Positions 1 to 11,065 of a stretch of DNA of 59,658 nucleotides are shown here, one piece after another. Origin of the DNA: Paracoccaceae bacterium (GTDB lineage: Bacteria; Pseudomonadota; Alphaproteobacteria; Rhodobacterales; Rhodobacteraceae); contig PWZT01000056.1 of NCBI GenBank assembly GCA_003567315.1, positions 1 through 59,658 of the forward strand, read 5' to 3'. Within the stretch, counting starts at the first letter, position 1, and the number at the start of each line of letters is the position of its first letter. The position numbers and the translations under genes are program-made. The notes beneath the pieces are model-generated. The model saw only the letters and a list, made by a program, of their open reading frames with translations, made no database searches and had not been told where the DNA came from.

Positions 1-2
1 AT

Positions 3-86
3 CACATGAGCAACCGTCTCGACGAGCTGCTGCCGTGGAACTGGACGCCCAAGTCGAAGATCATGCCCGAAAACGCCGCCGCCTGA
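3..86 (+). CDS. IS66-family transposase, C-terminal tail (5' end outside the window)
   Basis: Reading from base 3 gives HMSNRLDELLPWNWTPKSKI followed by seven more residues and a stop at 84-86. The block NRLDELLPWNW is the typical end of IS66-family transposases (IS66_C element), where similar tails such as NRIDELLPWH precede the stop. Only about 27 codons lie in the window, so integrity of the transposase cannot be judged. It marks the right side of an insertion sequence whose bulk lies to the left. It could instead be a remnant left after deletion. Confidence 0.7.
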   Translation, partial: HMSNRLDELLPWNWTPKSKIMPENAAA

Positions 87-102
87 TTTTGCAAGGCGGC
101 CA

Positions 103-117
103 GAACCGGGCGGTTAC
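103..117. repeat. Possible right terminal inverted repeat of the IS66 element
   Basis: Seventeen bases after the transposase stop the sequence gaaccgggcggttac reads, on the other strand, GTAACCGCCCGGTTC. IS66-family ends usually begin GTAA and are GC-rich, so this is a plausible right end. The left end and the 8-bp target duplication cannot be seen here, so the boundary is inferred. Confidence 0.4.
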
Positions 118-260
118 TGCTTATCAGCTTGCCACCCAATCCATTCCATCCTAGTCGCATTGTTTCTGGTATTCGCCTGCGGGTTCAGTGGCGGGGCCAA
201 TGCGGTAGTGAACCACCTAGTCATGAAGCGAGTATCGCGCGGAATCAAGGCGCGCTTGCG

Positions 261-403
261 CGCCGCCGCGCAGCGCCCGACCGCCCCCCGGGCGGGCGCT
301 TTTCACCGTCGCGCGTCTGAGAGTTGTTGGAATAGACCGCAGCATAAACTGCCAAGCAAAACCGGAGTGAGCGCCCCCCGCGGTCGGGCGCTGCGCGGCG
401 GCG
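261..403. repeat. 24-bp perfect inverted repeat (arms 261-284 and 380-403)
   Basis: The 24 bases at 261-284 are the exact reverse complement of 380-403, with 95 bp between. The right arm is the GC block of the first tandem unit (gcggtcgggcgctgcgcggc and on). The array is therefore preceded by a partial unit in opposite orientation, able to form a large cruciform or, if transcribed, a long hairpin. The right arm is repeated exactly at 553-576 in the second unit and in a diverged form at about 726-749. Confidence 0.85.
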
Positions 404-770
404 CTTCCCGGCGTGGGGTTGTCTTGCCGGATTGCGTGCCGAAGGCGGCGGGGACGCGCCCTGGGTGGGCGCTTTTCACCGTCGCGCGTCCGAGAACCGC
501 CGGACCAGACCGCAGCATAAACTGCCAAGCCAATCCGGAGTGAGCGCCCCCCGCGGTCGGGCGCTGCGCGGCGGCGCTTCCCGCATCGGGTTGTCTTGCC
601 GGATTGCGCGCCAAAGGCGGCGGGGACGCGCCCTTGGTGGGCGCTTTTCACCGTCGCGCGTCCGAGATCTGTTGGAATGGGCCGCAGCATAAACTGCCAA
701 GCAAAACCGGAGCGAGCGCCCCCCCGCGGTCGGGCGCGGCGCGGTGGCGCTTTCCGCGGTGGGGTCGCAA
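294..770. repeat. Tandem repeat array, about 2.75 copies of a 172-173 bp unit
   Basis: Units start at 294, 467 and 639, each with gggcgcttttcaccgtcgcg. A second conserved core, ccgcagcataaactgccaag, lies at 337, 510 and 682. Between them sits a roughly 15-base block that differs in each copy. The last copy stops near 770, just before the aconitase terminator. Because 172 and 173 are not multiples of three, a repeated protein is unlikely. I see no gene between the transposase tail and aconitase (87-832). What it does is unknown. Confidence 0.9.
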
Positions 771-780
771 CGCGCATAAG

Positions 781-804
781 AAAAACCCCGGCGCGGGGCC
801 GGGA
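781..804 (-). terminator. Rho-independent terminator of acnA
   Basis: On the minus strand CCCGGC, a five-base loop and GCCGGG (stem arms 798-803 and 787-792) are followed by GTTTTT. It lies 29 bases past the aconitase stop codon and is the only terminator-like structure there. Confidence 0.8.
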
Positions 805-832
805 TCTTGTGGTCAATCCGAGTGTTGGCGTG

Positions 833-3616
<2,784 letters not shown>

Positions 3617-3707
3617 GAGGGTCTCGCCTCCCTTGAGGTTGCAGGGGTCTTCGCTGTTCTTGCCTTAGCCGCTTCGGGCAAGGCCGATCAAGTAAATTCG
3701 CGCGATT

Positions 3708-3734
3708 TGTATACCATTGTGCACAATATTTCAA
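3708..3734 (-). promoter_or_regulatory. Candidate acnA promoter containing palindrome ATTGTGCACAAT
   Basis: On the minus strand TTGAAA (3734-3729) and TATACA (3713-3708) are separated by 15 bp, giving a leader of about 85 nt before acnA. The spacer holds a perfect 12-bp palindrome, ATTGTGCACAAT, at 3716-3727, the kind of site used by dimeric repressors. The spacer is shorter than the optimal 17 bp. No regulator is encoded next door, so its binding protein is unknown. Confidence 0.45.
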
Positions 3735-3858
3735 TCCCGCGGGCGCGTGGCCCGGCTGTGTGGCGTTCTTGTCGCGTTACAGTGTTCTCGCAAAACCTTG
3801 ATTGGCTCGCCCTGACAAGCGTGGTTAGATCGGCGCTACGTTTTGAAGCAGGTGGAAT

Positions 3859-4575
3859 ATGCGGCTGGTCTTTCGATTGCGAGTCTTGCTCTGTGCGATT
3901 CTCGGTCTGGCGACACCTGCCGCAGCCCAGCATTCCCCGGTGCTTGTGGAACTCTATACCTCGCAAGGCTGCGCTGCCTGTCCCCCGGCGGACAAGCTGA
4001 TGGAGAGCCTTGCCGACCGCGATGACGTGGTCGCGCTGGCGCTGCATGTCGATTACTGGGATTATATCGGCTGGACCGACAGTTTCGGCCAGACCCCCTT
4101 CAGCGAGCGCCAGAAACGCTATGCGCAGCTGAAAGGGCGCGCCTCGGTCTATACGCCGCAGATGATCATCGGGGGCATCGATGAGGTCAAGGGCTCGTCA
4201 CGCGCGCAGGTCATGGGCACGATCGCCACGCATCTGGGCATGATCGTGTCGGAGAATGCTGTGCGGCTGATGCTGTCCTACGATGACGGGGCGGCTCTGG
4301 AGATCGAGGCATTTGCCGATGACGGGCTCGCTTATGCGGCGGACATCAAGCTGGTGCGCTACAAGGACGCCGAGAAGGTGGATATTTACGCGGGCGAGAA
4401 TTCGGGCCGTTCTGTGACCTATCGCAATATCGTCACCTCTTGGGAACGGCTGGACAGTTGGGACGGACAACAGCCCTTCCGCCAGAGCGTACGGATCGAA
4501 GGCGATGAGGCTGTGGTCGTGATCGTGCAGGAGCAGGGGCAGGGGCCGGTACTGGCTGTCGCGCGCAGGCGGTAG
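3859..4575 (+). CDS. DUF1223 family exported thioredoxin-like protein
   Basis: A 238-residue protein with a signal peptide ([20 protein letters not shown], cleavage after about AAAQ). The mature start [20 protein letters not shown] is the hallmark of DUF1223, which has a thioredoxin-like fold with a Cys-X-X-Cys-like site. A GGTGG ribosome site precedes the ATG. The function of the family is not established; a periplasmic redox role is likely from the fold. It is divergent from acnA and is followed after 86 bp by the molybdenum hydroxylase operon, with no obvious functional link. Confidence 0.85.
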   Translation: MRLVFRLRVLLCAILGLATPAAAQHSPVLVELYTSQGCAACPPADKLMESLADRDDVVALALHVDYWDYIGWTDSFGQTPFSERQKRYAQLKGRASVYTPQMIIGGIDEVKGSSRAQVMGTIATHLGMIVSENAVRLMLSYDDGAALEIEAFADDGLAYAADIKLVRYKDAEKVDIYAGENSGRSVTYRNIVTSWERLDSWDGQQPFRQSVRIEGDEAVVVIVQEQGQGPVLAVARRR

Positions 4576-4661
4576 GGTGCGCATTTGCGCGGCGCGGCTG
4601 GATTTTTCGCGCAGCGCCCCCACATCTCGTGAAAACGAACCGACCAGCGAGGATGCGCGCC

Positions 4662-5132
4662 ATGGCGATTGCGATCACTGTCAACGGAGAGCGGTATGAG
4701 ACCGATGCCCCGCCCGAAACCCCGCTTCTGTGGGTCTTGCGCGACGAATTCGGCCTGACCGGCACGAAATTCGGCTGCGGGGTTGCGGCCTGCGGGGCCT
4801 GTACGGTTCATCTCGACGGTCAGGCTGTGCGGTCCTGTCAACTGCCGCTGGGCGAGGTCGATGGCGATGTCACCACCATCGAAGGGCTGGCCGAGACCCG
4901 CTATCGCGCGTTGCAGGAGGCCTGGACGCGCCATCAGGTGGCGCAATGCGGGTATTGCCAGTCGGGCCAGATCATGCAGGCGGCGGATTTGCTTGCCGAG
5001 ACGCCCGAGCCCAGCGACGAGGATATCGACGCGGTGATGGGCGGCAATCTGTGCCGCTGCGGCACCTATACGGGCATCCGCGCGGCGATCCATGACGCGG
5101 CGCGCGCGCTCAATGGTGGAGGTGCAGGATGA
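4662..5132 (+). CDS. iorA: [2Fe-2S] small subunit of a molybdenum hydroxylase (IorA type)
   Basis: Carries the two [2Fe-2S] clusters that pass electrons from the molybdenum cofactor of the partner encoded by the next gene. The N-terminal plant-type ferredoxin domain has Cys39, Cys44, Cys47 and Cys59 ([12 protein letters not shown]); the second domain has Cys96, Cys99, Cys131 and Cys133 ([16 protein letters not shown]). At 156 residues from the ATG at 4662 it matches isoquinoline 1-oxidoreductase alpha subunits; a GTG at 4629 is possible, but GAGGA sits correctly for 4662. The stop overlaps the start of the large subunit (ATGA). The true substrate is unknown. Confidence 0.88.
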   Translation: MAIAITVNGERYETDAPPETPLLWVLRDEFGLTGTKFGCGVAACGACTVHLDGQAVRSCQLPLGEVDGDVTTIEGLAETRYRALQEAWTRHQVAQCGYCQSGQIMQAADLLAETPEPSDEDIDAVMGGNLCRCGTYTGIRAAIHDAARALNGGGAG

Positions 5133-7357
5133 GTCGGCTTGGCAAGATCACGCGGCGCACGCTGCTGGTGGGCGCGGTTGCTGTAGCCGGGGGCGCGGCC
5201 TTCGGTGTCTATCAGATCCGCCGACCCGTGGAAAACCCGCTGCGCCCGGAAGAGGGCGCGACGCTCAACCCCTATGTCATCATCGATCAGAGCGGGATCA
5301 GCATCATCGCGCCGCGCGCCGAGATGGGGCAGGGGGTGCATACCACGCTGGCCGCGCTTGTGGCCGAGGAGCTCGATGCCGATTGGGAGGCTGTGCGCGT
5401 GCTGCACGGCCCGCCCTCTGCGGCCTATTTCAACGGGGCGCTCGCGCATGGGGCGCTGCCTGTGGCCGATTATGCGATGCGCGACTGGCAGCGCCGGGTG
5501 ACCGACGGGCTCGGGGCGGCGTCGAAGCTGCTGGGGTTGCAGGTCACGGGGGGCTCGACCTCGACTGTCGATGCGTTCGAGCGGATGCGGCTGGCAGGCG
5601 CAGGCGCGCGCGAGGCGTTGAAGGCGGTCGCGGCCGAGCGGCTGGGGGTTGCCGTGGCGGAGTTGCGCACGCAGAAGGGGCGCGTGATCGCGCCCGATGG
5701 CAGCGAGATCGACTATCGCGATCTCGCGGAAGAGGCTGCGGGTCGCGATGTGCCGCGTGTTGGTCTGCGCCCGCAATCGGAGTGGAAGCTTCTGGGCCGA
5801 TCGCTTCCGCGCAGTGACATGCAGGCCAAGGTGAGCGGGGCGGCGCAGTTTTCGACCGATATCGTGCTGCCGGGGATGAAATGCGCGAGCGTGCGGATCT
5901 GCCCCTATCTGGGCGGCGGCATGGAGCGCTTCGATCCGGCCCCCGCGCTGGAAGTGCCGGGCGTTGAGCATGTGCTTGATCTCGGCAATGGCGTGGTAGT
6001 GGTGGCGCGCAACACCTGGGCGGCGATGCAAGGCGCCGAGGCGGTCGAGATCGACTGGACGCCCTCGCCGCTGCCCGCGAGCACCGAGGCGATGTATGAC
6101 CAGATCGCGACCGCGTTCGAGGCGCGCGCCAATTCGACCATGCGCGACGATGGCAGCCCCGATGATGTGGAGGCCGCGCTCGAGGTCGAATACCGCGTGC
6201 CGTTTCTGGCGCATTCCACGATGGAGCCGATGGGTGCGACCGCGTGGTTGCAGGACGGGCATCTGACGCTCTGGGTGGGCAACCAGGCACCGCGCGAGCA
6301 TTTGCGCGTGGCGGCCGAGGCGGCGGGGGTCGCGGAGGAGGATGTCACGCTGCACACCGTGTTTCTCGGCGGTGGTTTCGGGCGCCGGGTCGAGACCGAC
6401 ATCACCCGGCAGGCGGCGATGATCGCGGCGAAGCTGGAGGGCACGCCGATCCGGCTGACATGGTCGCGCGAGGAAGACATGCGCCATGATTTCTACCGCC
6501 CCGCCGCGATTGCGCGGATGCGTGGGGCAGTGGCCGAGGGGCGCGCGACGCTGTTTGACGCGAAAATCGCCGCGCCATCGGTCACGCGGCAGGCCATCGG
6601 GCGGCTTGCGGGGCGCGAGATGGGCGGGCCGGACAAGGGCCATGTCGAAGGCGCATTCGATCAGCCCTATGCGATCCCGCATTACCGCGTGGCGGGGCAT
6701 CTGGCCGAGCTGGATGTGCCCATCGGCTTCTGGCGCGCGGTCGGCAGCAGCTTCAACGGCTTTTTCCACGAGAGTTTCATCGATGAGCTGGCCCATGCCG
6801 CCGGGCGCGATCCGCTGCATTTCCGGCTCGATCATGTCGCGCCCGAAAGCGCGGTTGCGGCGGGGGTGCTGGAGGCCGTGCGCGATCTCTCGGACTGGGA
6901 CAGCCCCTTGCCCGAAGACCGCGCGCGCGGGGTGGCGATGACATGGTCCTTCGGCACGCCCACCGCCGTGGTGCTGGAATTGGACAAGACCGACGGCCCG
7001 ATCCGCATCGCGCGCGCCTTCATGGCCTGCGATCCGGGGCTGGTGCTCGATCCGGGCATTGTGCGCGCGCAGATGGAATCGGGGCTGATCTACGGGCTGT
7101 CGGCGGCGCTGATGGGGGAGATCACCTTCACCGATGGCCGCGCCGATCAGGGCAATTTCCCCGAGTATGACGGGCTGCGCATCTTCAACACGCCAAGCAT
7201 CGAGGTGGCGATATTGCAGGACAATCCGCATATGGGCGGTGTGGGCGAGCCGGGCACCCCGCCTGCCATGCCCGCGCTTGCCAATGCGCTTCATGCGCTG
7301 ACAGGCCAGCGCGTGCGCAGCCTGCCGCTGATCCATGCGGCGGATTTCCTGATCTGA
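5129..7357 (+). CDS. iorB: Molybdopterin-binding aldehyde/purine-type oxidase large subunit (IorB type)
   Basis: The 742-residue catalytic subunit of a xanthine dehydrogenase-family hydroxylase. The N-terminus [20 protein letters not shown] resembles a twin-arginine signal, so the folded complex probably acts in the periplasm, as in IorB proteins. Family blocks include [24 protein letters not shown] and, near the end, [15 protein letters not shown] with the catalytic Glu. No cytochrome c subunit and no XdhC-type maturation gene follow, so the electron acceptor and assembly factor must lie elsewhere. Substrates of this family range from N-heterocycles to aldehydes and cannot be assigned here. 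Confidence 0.9.
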   Translation: MSRLGKITRRTLLVGAVAVAGGAAFGVYQIRRPVENPLRPEEGATLNPYVIIDQSGISIIAPRAEMGQGVHTTLAALVAEELDADWEAVRVLHGPPSAAYFNGALAHGALPVADYAMRDWQRRVTDGLGAASKLLGLQVTGGSTSTVDAFERMRLAGAGAREALKAVAAERLGVAVAELRTQKGRVIAPDGSEIDYRDLAEEAAGRDVPRVGLRPQSEWKLLGRSLPRSDMQAKVSGAAQFSTDIVLPGMKCASVRICPYLGGGMERFDPAPALEVPGVEHVLDLGNGVVVVARNTWAAMQGAEAVEIDWTPSPLPASTEAMYDQIATAFEARANSTMRDDGSPDDVEAALEVEYRVPFLAHSTMEPMGATAWLQDGHLTLWVGNQAPREHLRVAAEAAGVAEEDVTLHTVFLGGGFGRRVETDITRQAAMIAAKLEGTPIRLTWSREEDMRHDFYRPAAIARMRGAVAEGRATLFDAKIAAPSVTRQAIGRLAGREMGGPDKGHVEGAFDQPYAIPHYRVAGHLAELDVPIGFWRAVGSSFNGFFHESFIDELAHAAGRDPLHFRLDHVAPESAVAAGVLEAVRDLSDWDSPLPEDRARGVAMTWSFGTPTAVVLELDKTDGPIRIARAFMACDPGLVLDPGIVRAQMESGLIYGLSAALMGEITFTDGRADQGNFPEYDGLRIFNTPSIEVAILQDNPHMGGVGEPGTPPAMPALANALHALTGQRVRSLPLIHAADFLI

Positions 7358-7387
7358 TACAGAATCGGTGGCGCGGTATGGGGGACG

Positions 7388-7475
7388 AAAAAGCGCCCTC
7401 GGGCCGTGCCCACCCACCCGCCCCTGCACGCCCCGAGGGCGCTGCCCATGCCTGCGGCATGGGCGGGTGATTTTT
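7388..7475. terminator. Bidirectional terminator; copy 1 of a hairpin/G-quadruplex element
   Basis: Stem 1 pairs 7393-7403 (gcgccctcggg) with 7432-7442. Its loop holds, on the minus strand, GGGG-C-GGG-T-GGG-T-GGG (7424-7409), a textbook G-quadruplex motif. Stem 2 pairs gcccatgcc and ggcatgggc (7444-7464). Read plus, TTTTT follows stem 2 (7471-7475); read minus, TTTTT follows stem 1 (7392-7388). It lies between the convergent iorB and P450 genes and can end both. A second copy is at 28157-28227. Confidence 0.75.
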
Positions 7476-7518
7476 CGGGGTTGCGCGTCGTCTCGAGGAT
7501 TTCCGATCCAGCCGCGCG

Positions 7519-8730
7519 TCACAGCACGGCCGGCAGCGCCGCATAGCCGCGAAAGCGGATGCGCCCGCCCGGCTTGCGGCCCTTGCGCAGCTTATACCCG
7601 GGGAAGCGGGCGAGCAGGCGGCTGACGGCGATGCGCCCTTCGAGCCGGGCAAGCGTCAGCCCGACACAGACATGCGGGCCGCCCGCAAAGGCCAGATGGC
7701 GGTTCGGGTGGCGGCGGATGTCGAAACGGTCAGGCTCTGCAAACACCTCCGGGTCGCGATTGGCGGCACCGATGCACAGATGCAGGTTGGTGCCCGGCGC
7801 GATCTCATGCCCGCCGATCTCGACCGTCTCGCGGGTTTCGCGATTGCCGAACTGGTTGGGCGAGAGGAAGCGCAGGCTTTCCTCGATCGCGGGCACGATC
7901 AGATCGGGCTCGGCCAGCAGAACGGCGCGCGCCTGCGGGTGGTCCTCCAGCAGCGCCAAAGTGTTGCCGATCAGATTGGTCGTGGTCTCATGTCCGGCAT
8001 TGAGGATGAAGATGCAGTTCTGCAACAGCTCGCGCTCGGAGAGTTGCGCGCCCCCCGCACTGCCCGTGATCAGCCGCGTGAGCACATCGGTTTCGGGGTC
8101 ACCCGGCGCAGCGCGGCGCCGTGCCACCAGATCGCGCAGATAGGCCGTGAACTCCGCGACCGCGCTGTTGCCGCGCGCAAGCTCGTCCTCGCTCAGCGCA
8201 GGTTCCAGCGCGCCGAGGATCGCAAGCGACCAGTCGCGCAGGGGGCCGCGTTCGTCATGCGGTACATCGAGCAGATTGCCGATGATCTCGATGGGGATGG
8301 CGGCGGCGAAATCCTCGATCAGATCGACGTTTTCGCGTCCCTCCATCGCATCGAGCAGGCTGTCCACGGCAGCGATCAGCCCCGGCTCCATCCGCGCGAT
8401 GGCGCGCGGGGTCAGCGCGGCGGTCATGATCTTGCGCACGCGGGTATGCAGCGGCGGGTCGTTGAACACGAGCGAGGTGGTGTGATGCTCGTAAAGCGGC
8501 GCATCGCGGCCGAATTTCGGGGCGAAGACTTCGGTCTTGTCCGAGGAAAAGCGTTTGGTGTCGCGGTAGATGCGGTCGAGATCGGCATGGCGCGAGATCA
8601 GCACCGAGCCATCGGGCTGGGGCAGCACGGGCGCATGGGCGAGCAGCGCCGCGTAGAAGGGGAACGGATCGTCGCGGAACCCCTCGGGCGGGGTGGCCAG
8701 ATCGAACGCGCGGATGTCTTCTGCCTGCAT
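7519..8730 (-). CDS. Cytochrome P450
   Basis: A soluble bacterial heme-thiolate monooxygenase of 403 residues. The heme-binding loop FAGGPHVCVG places the axial ligand at Cys355. The oxygen-activating I-helix reads LNAGHETTTN and the ExxR pair is in ESLRFL. A GGAGGGAGGA ribosome site precedes the ATG. No ferredoxin or reductase gene lies beside it, so redox partners are elsewhere. It converges on the molybdenum hydroxylase operon; both are oxidative enzymes, but a shared pathway is only a guess. The substrate cannot be told from sequence. Confidence 0.95.
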   Translation of the reverse strand: MQAEDIRAFDLATPPEGFRDDPFPFYAALLAHAPVLPQPDGSVLISRHADLDRIYRDTKRFSSDKTEVFAPKFGRDAPLYEHHTTSLVFNDPPLHTRVRKIMTAALTPRAIARMEPGLIAAVDSLLDAMEGRENVDLIEDFAAAIPIEIIGNLLDVPHDERGPLRDWSLAILGALEPALSEDELARGNSAVAEFTAYLRDLVARRRAAPGDPETDVLTRLITGSAGGAQLSERELLQNCIFILNAGHETTTNLIGNTLALLEDHPQARAVLLAEPDLIVPAIEESLRFLSPNQFGNRETRETVEIGGHEIAPGTNLHLCIGAANRDPEVFAEPDRFDIRRHPNRHLAFAGGPHVCVGLTLARLEGRIAVSRLLARFPGYKLRKGRKPGGRIRFRGYAALPAVL

Positions 8731-8864
8731 GGTGTCCTCCCTCCACTCCCTGCGCGGCGAAACTGCGCTTGTTGGTGGCGCAGCGCAAGGGTTTGCGAGG
8801 TGCTTTTCTTCGCGCGCGGGGGGGGCTAGTGTCGGGGCGGGGCACAGGATGGGGTGGCGCGCGC

Positions 8865-9974
8865 GTGAGTCGCATCGACAGATATCTGCTGGCGCAGCTT
8901 CTCAGCGTTTTCGCCTTTTTCACCCTGGTGCTGGTTTCGGTCTATTGGGTCAACCGCGCAGCACGGCTCTTTGATGCGCTGATCGGGGACGGGCAGAGTT
9001 TCTGGGTGTTTCTGGAGCTTTCCGTGCTCACCCTGCCCAATGTGATCCGCGTGGTGCTGCCGCTATCGGCCTTTGCCGCGGCGGTCTATGTCGCGATCCG
9101 GCTGACGCGTGACAATGAGATGGTGGTGTTGCAGGGCACGGGGTTGTCCTATGCGCGGATGCTGCGCCCCGTGGCGCTGTTCGGCGTGATCGTGGCGCTG
9201 ATGCTGGCCGCGCTCATGCATGTGCTGATGCCGCTCTCGCGCGCGCAACTGGCCGAGCGACAGGTGCAGATCGCGGAGAATATCACCGCGCGGCTCTTGC
9301 GGGCGGGCGAGTTTCTGGAGCCTGCCGACGGGGTCGTGGTGTTTCTGCGCGAGGTCACGCCGGAGGGCGAGTTGCTCGATCTCTTTCTGGCCGATTCGCG
9401 CACGCCGGGGACGCGGGTGGAGTATAACGCGGCCTCGGCGCTGTTGGTGCCCGGCGCGCAGGGCCCGGTGCTGGTGATGTTCGACGGGGTGGCGCTGGTC
9501 CATCAGACAGCGACCAACCGGCTGACCACCATCGCCTTCGATGATCTGAGCTATGATGTGGGCGGGCTGATCGGCCCGGCGGGGCGCGGGGCGGATGTGC
9601 GCGAATTCCCGACCGCGTTTCTGCGCGATGCCGGGGAGCCGGAGTTGCTCGAGATGGATCTGACGCTGGCCGAGGCGCGGTTCGAACTGGCCTCGCGCAA
9701 TGCGCAGCCGCTTTTGTCGGTCATCACCTCGCTGATCGGCTTCGCAGCGTTGTTTCTGGGCCAGTTCAGCCGCCTTGGGGCGTGGCGGCAGGTGCTGGGC
9801 GCGATCGTGGCGCTGGTGCTGATCCAGCTTGTTGGCAACGCCGCCGCCGGCATGGCCTTGCGCGATGCAGCGCGCGCGGGGCTTGCGTTTCTGCCCGTGG
9901 GGATGGGGGTGCTGGTCGTGGCGGCGATGCTCGCCTGGGCGAGCTGGCCGCGCAGCCGGAGGCAGGCCGCATGA
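8865..9974 (+). CDS. lptF: LPS export ABC transporter permease LptF
   Basis: Inner-membrane half-permease of the LptB2FG extractor, which drives lipopolysaccharide onto the periplasmic bridge. The start is placed at GTG 8865 (MSRIDRYLLAQLL), since residues upstream look like non-coding translation. The 369 residues show the family layout: two N-terminal helices, helices three and four near residues 45-120, a periplasmic jellyroll domain, and two C-terminal helices (about 280-365). The stop overlaps the lptG start as ATGA, so the two half-permeases are co-translated. Confidence 0.93.
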   Translation: MSRIDRYLLAQLLSVFAFFTLVLVSVYWVNRAARLFDALIGDGQSFWVFLELSVLTLPNVIRVVLPLSAFAAAVYVAIRLTRDNEMVVLQGTGLSYARMLRPVALFGVIVALMLAALMHVLMPLSRAQLAERQVQIAENITARLLRAGEFLEPADGVVVFLREVTPEGELLDLFLADSRTPGTRVEYNAASALLVPGAQGPVLVMFDGVALVHQTATNRLTTIAFDDLSYDVGGLIGPAGRGADVREFPTAFLRDAGEPELLEMDLTLAEARFELASRNAQPLLSVITSLIGFAALFLGQFSRLGAWRQVLGAIVALVLIQLVGNAAAGMALRDAARAGLAFLPVGMGVLVVAAMLAWASWPRSRRQAA

Positions 9975-11065
9975 CGCTGGAGCGCTATCTTCTGCGCCGT
10001 TTGGGCGGCAGTTTCCTGATGGTCTCGGGCGTGTTCCTGGGCATGCTGCTGCTTCTGGACATGGTCGAGCAGATGCGCCGTCTGGCCGGGCAGGAGGTGG
10101 CGTTTGCGCAGATCTTCCGGCTTGCGGCGCTGAACCTGCCCGAGGGGTTTTACGAGATCGCGCCGCTCGTGCTGATGCTGGCGGCAATGTGGGTGGGGCT
10201 GGGCTGGTCGCGGTCCTCTGAATTCGTGGTGATCCGCGCCACGGGGCGGTCAGTCCCACGATTGATGCTGGTGCCAGCGCTGGTGGTGCTGGTGGTGAGC
10301 ACGGGTTTTGTCGCCGTGATGAACCCGCTGGTGGCAAGCTCGGCGCGCGAATCGAACCGGGTGATGGCGCAGATCCGGGACCGGCCCGCAAGCGCTGTGG
10401 CGCTGATCGAGGAGGGGTTGTGGCTGCGCCAGGCGGATGCGCTGGGCCAGACGGTGATCTATGCCGCAAGCGCCGAAGACACCGGGACGCTGCTGCGCGA
10501 CGCGACCTTTCTGGTGTTTCACGAAACCGAGGGCGTGTCGCTGCGCCTGCAGGCGCGCGAGGCCGCGCTGCGCCCGGGTGGTTGGCAACTGACGGATGTG
10601 AAACGCTGGGATTTCTCCGAGATAAACCCCGAGCAATCATCCGAGTTCCTGCCCTTTCTGGCGCTTGGCACTGATCTGACGCCCGAGCAGATACGCGACA
10701 GTTTCGCGCAGGTGCGCGCGATCCCGCTGTCGCAATTGCCCGGCTTCATCGCTGCGCTGGAGCGGGCGGGGTTTGCCGCACTCGAGCACCGGATGCGGCT
10801 GAACATGGAGCTTGCGCTGCCGCTGATGCTGTGCGGCATGCTGATGCTGGCTTTCGCGCTGAGCATTCACCATATGCGCGCCGGTGTGGCCGGTCAGCGC
10901 GCGCTGATCACGATTCTGGCTGGATTCACGCTCTTCTTTCTGCGTAACTTTGCCCAGATCCTTGGGGAAAGCGGGCAGATCCCGGTGCTTCTGGCAGCCT
11001 GGGGCTTGCCGGTCGCGACAGTGCTGCTGGCTGTCGGCGTGATGTTGAATCTGGAGGAGGGGTGA
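9971..11065 (+). CDS. lptG: LPS export ABC transporter permease LptG
   Basis: Partner of LptF, 364 residues, beginning MTLERYLLRRLGGSFLMVSG. It has the same architecture: N-terminal helices with the conserved LLLLDMVEQMRRL stretch, a central periplasmic beta domain and C-terminal helices ending GLPVATVLLAVGVMLNLEEG. The ATG at 9971 overlaps the lptF stop. The stop (11063-11065) overlaps the lptD start, and GGAGGAGG lies within its last codons as the ribosome site for lptD. Confidence 0.93.
   Translation: MTLERYLLRRLGGSFLMVSGVFLGMLLLLDMVEQMRRLAGQEVAFAQIFRLAALNLPEGFYEIAPLVLMLAAMWVGLGWSRSSEFVVIRATGRSVPRLMLVPALVVLVVSTGFVAVMNPLVASSARESNRVMAQIRDRPASAVALIEEGLWLRQADALGQTVIYAASAEDTGTLLRDATFLVFHETEGVSLRLQAREAALRPGGWQLTDVKRWDFSEINPEQSSEFLPFLALGTDLTPEQIRDSFAQVRAIPLSQLPGFIAALERAGFAALEHRMRLNMELALPLMLCGMLMLAFALSIHHMRAGVAGQRALITILAGFTLFFLRNFAQILGESGQIPVLLAAWGLPVATVLLAVGVMLNLEEG

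Noticed and set aside
294-770. CRISPR-like array
   Set aside because: Units are about 172 bp and contiguous, the variable part is about 15 bases inside the unit, and no cas genes are present.
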